A stretch of DNA of 64,000 nt from Casuarius casuarius (Eukaryota; Chordata; Aves; Casuariiformes; Casuariidae). The notes under the pieces are model-generated. The model was not told the origin of the DNA. It ran no database searches and worked only from the letters and a program-made list of their open reading frames with translations. Shown one piece after another: positions 34,528 to 45,624 of the stretch. Each line of letters begins with the position of its first letter. Position 1 is the first letter of the stretch. The stretch is taken from assembly GCA_003342895.1 (NCBI GenBank), contig PTFA01000497.1:127248-191247 (forward strand), written 5' to 3'. Both the position numbers and the translations under genes were made by a program.

Positions 34528-35156
34528 GGTGCGGGATCCAACCCTGCGTTGCATAATTAAATCATGAAGAGTAGCAGACTGGCCTGCCAGTTTTCAAAAC
34601 ACTTGTTTCATCTGGTAAAAATATCATTGCTGTTTTTAACCACCTCACATACACCTTTTCTAATCTTATTTTAGTCGTAAGCTCTATTTGTTGAATCTTT
34701 GAAGGCAAATTACTAGAATGAATATTTCAGTTTTTGGAATGGATTTTAGTGTTTTGAAAAAATATTAAGCTTTGAATCAATAAATTGCATTTGAACTGAT
34801 TTTAATCAGCTGAGCTGTGGATTTGAGGAAGTTTTGTGTTACTACTCTTCTTGCTTTTATCTTTACACTGCTCTTCAATTTTCTATTTCTAATCTAATTT
34901 TGTTTAAAAATTCATTCAGTTGGTAGAGGCTAATCAAAGTTAGCCACATTCTTTTCAGCATCTGAGCAGCATTTTAACATTGGGATTTTCAAGAACAAAG
35001 CCAAATTTACAAATGAGTTTTAAAAATATATTTTTAGCTGAATATTGATCTGTGGTAATATCATTATGTGGGAAACTTAATTTACAGGACCTACGGTAGT
35101 GTAGCTAATGAGAAGTATGGAGAATGACTGGGGAGCAAAACAGTGTTCTAAAAACA
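34528..35156. other. AT-rich repeat-free block
   Basis: There is no ORF of note and no simple repeat. It contains several TAAT/ATTA cores and the pair CTGATT-TT-AATCAG near 34796-34809. It could be a conserved non-coding element, but conservation cannot be tested from one sequence. Confidence 0.4.
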
Positions 35157-35183
35157 ATTCTCACATAAATATTCTCACATAAA
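35157..35183. repeat. 14-bp tandem duplication
   Basis: ATTCTCACATAAA occurs at 35157-35169 and again at 35171-35183, a period of 14. It is a small local duplication by slippage. Confidence 0.85.
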
Positions 35184-36922
35184 CAAACCCACACTTTTCC
35201 TCCCCAAAAATAGAAAAGCAGGTTCAGTGGTTGCTCTCCATATAGCTTAAATCCAATGAGATTGAACTGAAAAATGAAATCTTAGATACAGGTCTTGCTT
35301 TTTACCCTAAAGTAAAAAGAAATCTCATCTTCCAATGGTTTTTCCAGATCATCTGAAGAATTTGCAGAAATACATCAAAATTATCAGCTCTAGCATTCTA
35401 ACCGGACTATGAGGAATGGAAAGGTGTCTGATTTGTAAGGTCATCTGGTTAAGGGCTAGTAAGCATAAGGGACAAATACAAGAGATAGGAAAAGTAATAA
35501 ATTAAACCCATGGATACAAAAACCTTAACAAGCAAAAAACAACAGAGACATGGGGCAGAGCTCTCGGGTCCCTGATGGACAGGCCCTTCCAGGAACTAAG
35601 CATAGCCTTGGAGCATTTCAACCACAACTTTGTAACTGATGAAAAAGGAGGCAGGGAAACATGGGTCTCATGAGATTAAGCAAATTTATTATGGGGTGCT
35701 TGAGGGGGCTTGAGGGACTGTGCAAAACTTATTATGTGATCTCTTAAGGGGATTGTGGAATGTGCAGAATCTTTCTCTACTTTTTCTATATGCATGTAGT
35801 CTTGCTACTCTTTCTTGGGTGCATTATACCTGGTGAGACAAAAAACCCTCAGCATATTGTGGTGTTTTCTTTGCTCCTTACAGGTTTGCAGGTATGTGAG
35901 GGACATCTGTGGTCATTCTGCTGACTGTTCAAATATCTGGATCAGTAAAGAAGATTATTCCTGCCTGGCCAAATGAAGAACCAGCTCATAATTGTCATCC
36001 ACTTGGTCTGAGGAGAACCAGAGTGTGGTGGACAGAATAAGTATTTGCCTTATGGTGATCACAGATAGCAATAGCAGACAGGAGAACTGGACCCCCAAGA
36101 AATATTTCTGTGAGAGGTAGTCTTTCTCTGGATGCTCCTATCTGGCATTAGTGCAGATGGTCTCCTTTCTCCAAGGAACGTAGGCTGGGGATGCATATGG
36201 GGAATGTTTTGCTTTTGGATCCAGGGGGTTTGGATAGCTTAGTTTCTTTTCCTTGTCAGGCAAGTTTGGTTCATCCTGGATGGTCAAGAAAAGAGCCTCC
36301 TGTCCCCCTTCCCCCTGCTTTTTGGTACAGGTCCTGACTGGGGTATTGGAATTCATTCTTTCCCCAGTTCAGAATGGGGAGTTACCCAGAAATCGTGATA
36401 TGTGCATCACCATGAAGCATAGATGAGGTCTCAGTATGTGTCTTTCTTCTTTTGGTTTCTTAGACGAAATTACTGCAAAGAAAGTGGCTTTTCTTTTGCC
36501 TTTGGAGAAACAGCAGCACAGGTTTACCTGTCCCTACTCTGTTGGGGCAGCCTGGGTATATCTTGTGGACTTCAGTGAGACTGAGTCTAGCAGGAAATTT
36601 TCCTGAAATATAGGTGCCATTCAATGTTCACTGTCAGTCCTCCCATGCACAGGCTGTGATCGTCTTTAAAATGTGACAGAGCATTTTCTCTGAGTGATTC
36701 ACAAAATACGTGCTTATCAGGATAGGGAAATTTCCAACTTGCTTTTAATCAAAACCCCTCCTTTTTTGCCCACCAACAATTTTCAGTTTGCTCAGCTGTG
36801 TAAGTCCTACCTGTGAGTCTTCTCAAGAGCTGCAATCACTGACAGTGCAATAAGTTGTGAGTCAGCAGTGTGTCCTTAGAGCAAGGGGGCTGCATTAGCA
36901 AAATTATAAGCAGCCAATCAAG
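35184..36922. other. Unique non-coding DNA
   Basis: No gene is recognised. GCTTGAGGG recurs within 35698-35716. The short minus-strand frame 36138-36356 (72 codons) is charged and Pro-rich but matches no family I know. Some of this stretch could be an unrecognised old LTR, but I cannot support one. Confidence 0.45.
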
Positions 36923-37468
36923 GAAGGTGACTGTTCTCTGTTTAGCATTTGTGAGGTTGCATCTAGAGCACTGTGTCCCGATTTGGGCTTTCTGTTACAA
37001 GACAGATGTTGGGAAAATGGAATGAGTCCAGCCCAGTCTGTCATCAGATGATGAAAGAGCTGGAGCATATGGTGTTCATGAAAAGGCTGAGAGAAATGAG
37101 TTTATTTAGCCTACAGAAGAGATGGCAAAGGATGGTCTTAATTGTGCCTTCCACCACCTAAAGCAACTTGATGAGAAGACAGAGTCAAACACTTCTTAGC
37201 AAAAGGACAAGAGGCACCAGGCACAAGCGGCAACAAGAGAAATGCTTTTTGGGTGTAAGGAAAAGCTGCTTACCCATGAGAATGGTGTAGTGCTGGGACA
37301 GGGCCTAGAGAGGAAGTGGGGATCCCCATGCGTGGAGATATTCAGTCCTCATCTAGAAAAGGACCTTCGGCAACCTGATCTAGCTTTGAACTTTACCCTG
37401 ATTTTGACAAGGAGATGGGCTAGAAACCTCCAGAAGTCTTTTCTAACCTTAACTGCTCCGTGATTCTC
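36923..37468 (+). mobile_element. Degraded CR1 LINE, plus strand
   Basis: This is a diverged CR1 copy with the 3' end to the right. Near 36947-36980 the DNA follows the CR1 pattern for GAGG-TGCAT-T-GAGCACTGTGTCC. The frame from 36973 then gives ELEHMVFMKRLREMSLFSLQKR, the worn counterpart of LEHLSYEERLRELGLFSLEKR. Further on come GACAAGAGGCACCAGGCACA (counterpart of the SDRTRGNGH region) and, near 37331-37353, the GTGGAGATATTCAG phrase. It ends around CTCCGTGATTCTCTGAATTC, a decayed terminal octamer array. Stops and indels are frequent, so there is no coding potential. It is older than the 20 kb copy. Confidence 0.85.
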
Positions 37469-40199
37469 TGAATTCATCATCCCTTGGTTCTCAAGCAGCT
37501 TGATAAACAGTTTATGTGTTTGTGTACCAAGATCTCCCTCATCTCTAGGAGAAGATTATCATTTCTGAAAGATGCCCTTTGTCCTGTAATCGACAGTTGC
37601 AAGAGGATTTGACAGAGTACGTGCATGTTTAGGAACTCAGTTGTGTTTGGAAGCAGCTGAAAGATAATTATTTTTTGAGTGCAAATAAATAGCACACAAG
37701 CCCAGTGGGATTATGAGATCTGTTCTGCAAGAGGAGGAGAGGAAGTCATGTCTTCTGAAAGCCAGCTGAGCTCTAATTAAAGGGGAAAGAAACCTTCCTT
37801 CACAGGCCCGCACAACAGCAGGCAGGCAGGCAGATAGCTAATCGTTGATTCTCAGGCTGAAATTAAACTCTTGTTGGAAACATCCGAAGGGGCTCTTCAT
37901 GAGCTGCATTCTGGAAAACTTTGGGGTTCTTTGGCCATCAGCTTATCCCTGTTTGTCTGCTTTTAAGCCTGTATGTTCAAGCATGGAATGGCATTGAAAA
38001 CAGAAACATGAAAAATGCCAACACTTGAGTCCTCAGTTTGCACAGACAGATATATTTTGCTTTTGCCAGTGGTCTTGCTTACTGGGACATCACCTGCCAG
38101 AGATATTGTACATACCTTCTTATTGTCCATTTATTCTTACTGTTAATCACCATTTGGCACCAAAAAAAGAGTTTAGGAAGAGGCAAGAAGTTCTCTTATC
38201 TGTATGTTCAAAATACAGATTGCACTTAGAGCAAGTCTTTCCCTCTGCTTTTGGATCATTATCTAACTAAAATTACTGAAGGCAGCTCACATGTGTTCTT
38301 GTTCCAGGCTATGCTTTGCTCCATAGCTTCTTAACATGCAAAGTGTGCTAAAAAGATTACTCTCCACTATGTCTTGAGACATGAGCTTTGTAAATCCCAA
38401 ACCTGTTGTGTTTTAGTGGGGACATGGCAGTTGGATGCTATGGCTGCAGATCAGTAATTCCAGACATGTTTTTCTGTGGGATTTCATTATGCCTGCCAGA
38501 GTATAGGGCCAAATACCTGTTAGGTGCAGTAAATAATTAAGGGAGGCCCCCCGCAAACTCAACATTGTGGAATGCTTTGGTCTGCTCATTTTTCAGGTTA
38601 TCAGAAACTTGCTTTGTTTCCTGTGTGTACTATTAGTATTAGTCCCACACTCTCAACCCACTTGGAGGCAACAGTCAATTCCTGCATTCATATATTACAC
38701 AAACGCTGCAGGTTTCCGTATGTCCCACATGAGGGTGGGTTATATGGAAACCTACACTTCCTCCTCTGTGGTACTGAAATATGAATTACATACAGACAGT
38801 GACTAAAGGACTGGGCTTGGATGTAATCTCAGTTATGCCTTTAAGTTATTGCCTTCAGAGGTATTTAACTGTTTTTTTTTTTTAATGTTTTTTCCTCACT
38901 GAGGTGAAAATGAATAAGAAGATTATTGAGGAGCCTAAGAGAGCTGGTCTTTTTTTTTCGGGGCTGGTCTTGGCAACACCTTGGGAATGAAGTTGGTTCC
39001 AGTTCTATTTGTGTTTGAACTGTGTCAAAGTTAGTAAGAAACCTCCCTGTGAGATCCAGCATATACTGATATATAATACATCAACTCACTCTTCCTTGGA
39101 AAACCTCCCTAAAGAATTTGCAAAACTGTCAGAAGCTGAGACAGAATTTTCTTTTTCAGAAGCATTTGCTGAACTGCGTAGCTCCCATAGGTACTATCTG
39201 CTAGAGGCCAGTGGATTTCTCTTGGTGACGTCCAAACAGACAATGAAGTTGTAGGCATTACTAGGACTGTATGTGTAAAAGATGATGAGTGAATCTTCTA
39301 GTCTCCTGCTTGTTTAATGCACAATGGTTAATATTTCTGTATTTCCAGGGTCCAGCTTATCTGTCAGATGTCATAGTGCGGTCTTTTCCACTCCTAGTAA
39401 GAACTGACTGGCAGAGTTGGCAGACGTTATTGACAAGGTGATGTTCCTGACACCAGTGCGAATCTTATTCTGGATAATTTCCTCTCCTTTTTTTCCCTTT
39501 CTTCATTTTGCTTTACATATTACCTTCCTATGAGGTAATTAGTCCTTCAGTCATATGTTGTAGAGCACTCTATTCTTTGCCCACTTGCGCTATAACCCTG
39601 TCACAGTTCATTTCTCTACTTTCAATCCTAAATGGTTCTTTCTGTCTTCTCTGCCACTGCTTCTTCCAGCAGGGAGACCAACTGGAGCGTGCATGTTAGG
39701 GGCAGCCCTGCAGGAGCTGCATAGAGGAGGCCTGTGGTTGAGACCGTCACTGTGTGCCCGGAGATGCACTGACTGTGCCCTGTGATGGGTTATGTGGAAA
39801 CTCAGACCAGTCTCCCAAGTGCAGGTTTCTCTGGGGCTTCATGGCTCCAGCTGTTAGTAGCTAACAGCTGGGCATTGGAGCTCCCCGGGCTCCTGGAAAT
39901 CATCTCTCCCTCTTCCCTCTCCTCCTTTTGCAGAGGAGGGTCCCATCTGCTCTGTGGCAGGCTGTCATCCCCAGCACAGCTGTGTTCATCCACGCCTCCC
40001 ATCCAGCAGCCTTGAGATGACATTATAAGTGCTCACCCCAGTGGGCAGCAATTTGCTAACAGGGAGGGGAAACTGAGACATATGTGTAGTTGGTGAAGTA
40101 ATTATAAACCCCTGTATTCACCACAGCACCCACTTTACAAACTGCCTTTAATTTCCTACTCATTATATCACATTTTGGCTTCTTCCATTGCTGCTTGCA
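37469..40199. other. Unique non-coding DNA
   Basis: There is a CAGG run at 37819-37831 (three copies) and a T12 run at 38872-38883. The block 37540-37900 is repeat-free with AGCTCTAATTAAAGG near 37770. Open frames are at most 81 codons. No gene is recognised. Confidence 0.5.
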
Positions 40200-40440
40200 C
40201 TGTTTTTCCCACTGTCTATTAGATAGTGTTTTTCTAGATTAGGTCTTATTATTTTCTGCCCACGGTGTCTATCTCAGTCCCTCTGTATTACAATTTGGTT
40301 CTTTACTGATATTTGTGCCTCTTTTGTATCATCTGTGAATGTCATAAAATGTTGACTCTTTTCTTCCATAGAACTAATAAATATGTTAACTAGGGATGTC
40401 TCTAACACTGATCCATTTTAGCAACTCAGCAGATGCCACT
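40200..40440 (-). mobile_element. Ancient CR1-like LINE fragment
   Basis: On the plus strand, 40321-40420 reads TTTTGTATCATCTGTGAATG, then ACTAATAAATATGTTAACTAG and CACTGATCC. This is the known order of landmarks in the ORF2 thumb region of old CR1 in reverse orientation. The same landmark order is seen inside this window at 21024-21120 and 51849-51920, which supports the call. Divergence is high, and boundaries are uncertain by 50 bases or more. Confidence 0.6.
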
Positions 40441-42100
40441 GACTGTTCATTCGTACTTGTGCTGGCAATACAGACGCTCTACAGATGTCAGTCTTTACTG
40501 ATAATGCAGCAGATCTTTTTGGACTTTTCTCAGAGTACTCACGTCTCACAGTAAATGTTAAGATGGAGAACTGTAGAATTAACCCCAGTTACTTGGGTAC
40601 CATGAATTTAAAAGTCTGATCTCACTAATCCCCCCAAAGTGAAGGTCCAGCAGAGAAGCTTCTCAGTGAATAAATGTTCTTTTCTTTCTTCAGTGGCATC
40701 CTAGCAAAGAGAATGGAAAATTATTAATATTGTTCTCAGAAAACAACTTATTTTCAGTTGTAACGTGACTCAAGCAAGTGATTGTAGTCAGAAATATTAC
40801 AGCAGAAGATCTGGGTATCTGAACTGCAAGGTGAATTGGCATTATGACTCTGGAAGTGAGGTGCCAGTCCCAATAAAAGTTTCATACTGGTCTGCTGTGG
40901 CTTTCTGACGCAGCATCATGATGGAATTAGCTGGATATTAAGGAACCAGTTTATTAGTGGGGAAACTGCCATCATACATTCCATTCTCCAGCCAGCAGGA
41001 AAAAGTCATTGCCACTGACCTCGAGCAGCTGTCTAACATGCTGAGCCTGACCTGATGCCCAGGAAGCGCTTGGACAAGAGGAGAATGGGAAGGAGAAGCC
41101 TCCTGGCTATTGCCCTCCTTGGACTGAGTGCAAAAAAGTCATCAGCAGTTTCAATAGCTCTAGGTCTCCCTTAACTGGAAAACACTATCTGGATCCTTTA
41201 AAACTTCCAAAATTTCTAGTGTGGCTGTTGTAGCTTCTTCCTTACCCGTGTTCCTAGGTGTCTGACGTAAGGGGGAAGGGCTGTTGTGGAGCTGGTGGAG
41301 ACAGAAGTTCTGTCCAGCTATCTGAGTCATGCAGTGGAGAGCAGCTCTGTACGGGAATGCTGGCAGTTGCTTCCTTTTTGAAAAGGACCTCAGGATAGAC
41401 TGACCCCAACCTGCATTTTACCATGGCCTCTTCAGACCAGCTGGGCCCTGAGGGAATTTGTCCAATTTTAAGGATTGAAATTTTAGTGTGTGGCTTCCTT
41501 CTTTGCATGTATGTTAGGGCTTCCAGCTCCACTCTAGCCTGGTGATGGTGCGTAAAAGTTGTGAAGAATGCCGTAGACAAGGAATAGAGATGGCAGGCTA
41601 ATAAGAATCACTTCTGGATCTGAGAGGGTGGAAAGGGGAGGAAGAGCCAACCTTGGGCTACACGGTAAACGAAAGAGTGGCAGTAAGACAGGGAGAAATA
41701 TGAACCTTAAGATCTGGTTCTACCAGGCCAAGACCAAATCATCTCCAGCCTAGATCTAGTCCTGGCGGAGTATGGAGTCAGGGAGGGCTGCGAGGGAGCA
41801 ATACATCACTACTGGATGGGGAAAAGTGATTATGCACTTAATCAGGGTAGGCTGGAAGGAGGAATTGTTTCTCAAGGCCACATCAGACACCCTCTCTGTC
41901 TGCATAAAGTCCGGTATTCTCCATGCTATGTGGTATGCATTACACCATGGCATAGTATCTGGGAAGCCACTGTGCCATTGGCTTTAATTAATAGTGTGTG
42001 CTGTGGAAACAATGCTTTTTCTTTAAATGCAGGCTAAGTACCTCTTCAACCATGTTCACACACCTGGAAAATGACTTTGCTGTTTGCTGTTGAGTGCTTT
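40441..42100. other. Unique non-coding DNA
   Basis: The sequence has moderate GC with open frames at or below 108 codons. No domain, repeat family or CpG cluster is seen. Confidence 0.55.
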
Positions 42101-42115
42101 CCCCCCCCACCCCCC
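42101..42115. repeat. C8-A-C6 tract
   Basis: Eight C residues, one A, and six C residues, flanked by T-rich sequence. Two C-runs alone are unlikely to make a stable i-motif or G-quadruplex. Confidence 0.85.
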
Positions 42116-42885
42116 TTTCCATTACTGAGGAGTGAAAGCTCTTGGGCTGTCTAGTCTCCAGGCCTTTCACCAGGTGGCATTTGTTACCCAGACTCTGTTG
42201 TCATGATTGGAAGTTGGGCAGCAGGTTGGCTTTCAAGGTGATTCTCAAATCTACGTTTTATTTTTGACTTTCCTCATTCCTTTTTCCTTTTGCCAGCATC
42301 TCCAAATGCAACCCAGCTGAATCCATCCTGAGAGCATCCATAGCTCATTCAGTAATACACCTGCTGAGTTCTCCCTTTACCTTGAGATTTTACACTGTTT
42401 CAAAGTCCTTGCAATGTTGAGAATGTTCTTCTGCAATTGGCCCATCTCCCAGACCTTTTGTCATCTCACAGTTCCTTTTGTTTTTTTGCAGCATCCTTCA
42501 TATCATTTGAGATGTTGAGGTGATTTCCAAGTTATGCTATGTGAGGCAAAAATCTCCATTGCCCTGCCCTGTTGTCAAATCCATTCTCAGCCAAACCATA
42601 ATTAGATTAAAAGGATTTAGTTTCCCATTTTCACATATGTCTGGCTCCCTATAAGTAGTAAGGTGAATACTTTAGTTTTCCAAGGTGACGAGCGCTCTCA
42701 TAAAATTCTATCCTGACTGTAGAATTTTAGTGAAAGTGGGATTGTTTTTTTAGTTTTGTATTGTTTTTCTTTTAAATAAATCTTTACATAAATGTCAGAC
42801 CCTGGAAATTAAAAAGGAAGAGGATCTATCTTCTTTCAATTTAGGTTGCATGTTTTTAAATCTTGCTGCTTCTCTGTCTCTGATC
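42116..42885. other. Unique non-coding DNA
   Basis: Mostly T-rich on the plus strand. No ORF, gene or repeat family is recognised. Confidence 0.55.
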
Positions 42886-42939
42886 TCTAGTGCCCAATCT
42901 CAACCTCTTTTGCCTAGAGCCAATCTCAATCTCTTTTGT
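42886..42939. repeat. Imperfect 26-bp tandem duplication
   Basis: CCAATCTCAACCTCTTTTG at 42894-42912 recurs at 42920-42938 with one change (period 26). Each copy is preceded by a CTAG-containing leader. It is a local two-copy duplication. Confidence 0.85.
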
Positions 42940-45604
42940 TTGCTGACAAAATACATAGAAATAAATGCAAAGATCAAAGTATGTTATTATCATCTATTAT
43001 AAATTGGTTATTTTGTTTTCCAGATGTGTTCTCAGTGCAATTGGCTGCCTTTGGTAGCTTTCTTAGTTTCCACAAAAACTCTTACATACACCACTCTTTG
43101 CATAATATAGCTAGTATAAATCTGTATAATACAGAGATATAATTCTACACACATCTCTCTAACTCAGTAGATTTAGTTGATTAACCCTTCCACAGTATCC
43201 AGAAGCTTTGTTTATGAAGATTCACTTTGATGACAGCGTGTTTCAGGAAAACAGACCTGACTGTACTCAAAGCTCTGAAACCATGTTCTCTTCAAAAATC
43301 TCTCTTCTAGTTGGAATGGTCAGTATCTGAATTTGTTCATGTATTGGTACAACACAACAAAACATAGGGGCAAGACTATCTGGTGTAATGGAATGTTTGA
43401 GATTTGAGGTTTTCTTGCAGTTCTTCCCTGAAGAGATCTCAGAATATACAAGTGATATGGAACACAGTTTCCCTGCAAATTTTGATTTATGTATAGAAGA
43501 ATCCCACAGTATTCTACATGAATATGTATGCGCCCTCGGGGACAGGAAGGGAGATTGGGAAATTAAAAACTTGCAAGTTATTTTAGGTATTGCCAATTCT
43601 AGTGTTTTATTAAGGTTTAGTGGGATATAAGTTAGTCACATGAAGCTATAAGTTTCAACAGGCGATTATTACACATTATTGAATGGCTAAATGGCCAGTC
43701 AGCAGTGTTAATTAGGATTGTTAGTTAAATTTTATTATTGACTGAAATCTCCCACAGCTATGAGAAACAACTTTTTTTTTTTCCTCTAAAAATATGGTTA
43801 TATCCTTTGCCTAGCTTTCTCTTCAGAGGAAGCCAAAAAGGTGACAAAACTTCACGTTAGGTTTGCTAATAGGACATAACTCTTTAGTTCATATGAACTA
43901 CTTTCACCCTACTCTGTAATCAGCTAGATTTTTTGGCAGAAGGATGCTTTCCATGTACGTAGCTATAAGTAGGCTTTCCAGGTGCATTGGAGAAGGAATT
44001 CTTTCTATTGTCACTTATCTTCAGAAATATCTTCTTTTGAGGACATATGCTGTGTAAGCAGATAGGATTTAGCCAGCTAGCGTGACAGTATTTTGCCATT
44101 CTGCTTGTCTTTAATGACTACTGTGTTGCACTCCTGGTGCAAGGGGCCAGACTATTCCATATCATGCAGAGGAAAGGATGTTAATGAAGAACGCCTAGGG
44201 CTTTGTCTACAAAATAACCATGGTCAAACTAGTTCCTGTCTTATTTTCTGTCCTGGTAGCTCCAGGCTGGCTTTTTGAACACAAAGTTTGTGTATTTCCT
44301 CTGCCAGATCTCACAGGAGAGTGAACAGTAACTGCTATAGGCTCTGGGTAAAAGCTTGTTAAAATTACTGAATAGTGCTGATTGCTTCACATTGGGTGCC
44401 TCAGTCCTCTGTGTGCCACAAAAAAGATGTTTCAAAACAGTCTATATGGTATGGGATATCACAGTCCAGTGTACCATGCTTGCTCTCTCATGGTTCGAGA
44501 GCTGCGATTAATCTTCTGATTTTACAGGTGTGGCATTGTCTTCCATCTGCAGCTTGGATGGACCAGTTCTCCAAAAATAGCCTGGATGAAAAGTAGTTTG
44601 AGTTTTGAGGGTTTTTTAAATTTTTTACTGGCAGCACTGGGTCCTGGAAAGCATGTCCTTGCTAACATAGCTTGCATGGAATTAAGTCCCCATGTTTTTG
44701 CTTCTTTTTTAATCATTAAGTTTCTAGAGGAGCTTTAGAAGACTGAGGATTGTATTTATCCACTTTAAGTCCCTTGTAGCTGCACTGAAACTCTCAGCAA
44801 TGTTCAGTTTTGGCAGTTTCAGTAGAACTGGTGCTTTGAGCATGTATGCAGTGTGCTCGTTCTTGATGAACAGGTCTGCAATGGAAGGCAACCTGTTAGT
44901 TTATTTCAGTTCATTAGTTTTGGGTAGCATGTGGTGCTGGGTGATGTTTATAGTTCTCCAGCAGTATAAAATGACTCACTTTGTGTTTCTGCTCCAGCAT
45001 GGAAGGCACTTGGGCCTGTCCAAGGTTAGGATAGGCATCAGGACAGACTAGACTTGCTGAAACTGGCAGGTTCAGCAGGAACAGCCACAGCAACAGGCTG
45101 CTGGACTTTGCCAGGCCTGTAAGAGGATCTAAGAATTGGTGAAGAATGAGAGCATTTCTCTGCTACCCTTTGGAATCTGAACTTCAGGGCCAAAATGAGA
45201 GTTCATGAGGAGGCTTTGAGATATTTCTGCCTGTCCAAGCCACCGATCTGTACTTTCATCTTTCTGTCTAGGGTTGCCTTTGACAAATTCTCTTCACCTC
45301 TCACTGCCTTACTATCATCACAGAGTTTTCTAGAGAGATAGGGAGGGAGATGAGTTTGGATTTACAACTTAACCAGCTATATTAGTTCTGTAAGGGAAGC
45401 AACAACTGGGTTTGACTGATGAAGGAGAGTGGTGGGGAAGGAGTGTGCAAATTCTGTAAGGTTTGCATGCATGAACAGAGGGATTGAAGGCAAGTGTAAG
45501 CATGGTCACTAAAGGACCCTTTAACATATGCAAGACTGCCTTTCTTCCTTTTCTAAAAGTTAGTGGAGGTTTCCCCTAATCTGTCATTGAGCTCCTGAAG
45601 ACTC
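42940..45604. other. Unique non-coding DNA
   Basis: AT-rich to about 44.1 kb, with T11 at 43772-43782. Open frames are at most 109 codons and show no recognisable domain. No gene or repeat family is seen. Confidence 0.55.
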
Positions 45605-45624
45605 TGCAGTGCTTTGCAGTGCTT
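45605..45624. repeat. 10-bp perfect tandem duplication
   Basis: TGCAGTGCTT is present twice in a row (45605-45614 and 45615-45624). It is a small slippage product. Confidence 0.85.

Noticed and set aside
44485..44515. tRNA B-box-like word GGTTCGAG
   Set aside because: The B box is incomplete, no A box lies upstream at the right distance, and no cloverleaf can be drawn.
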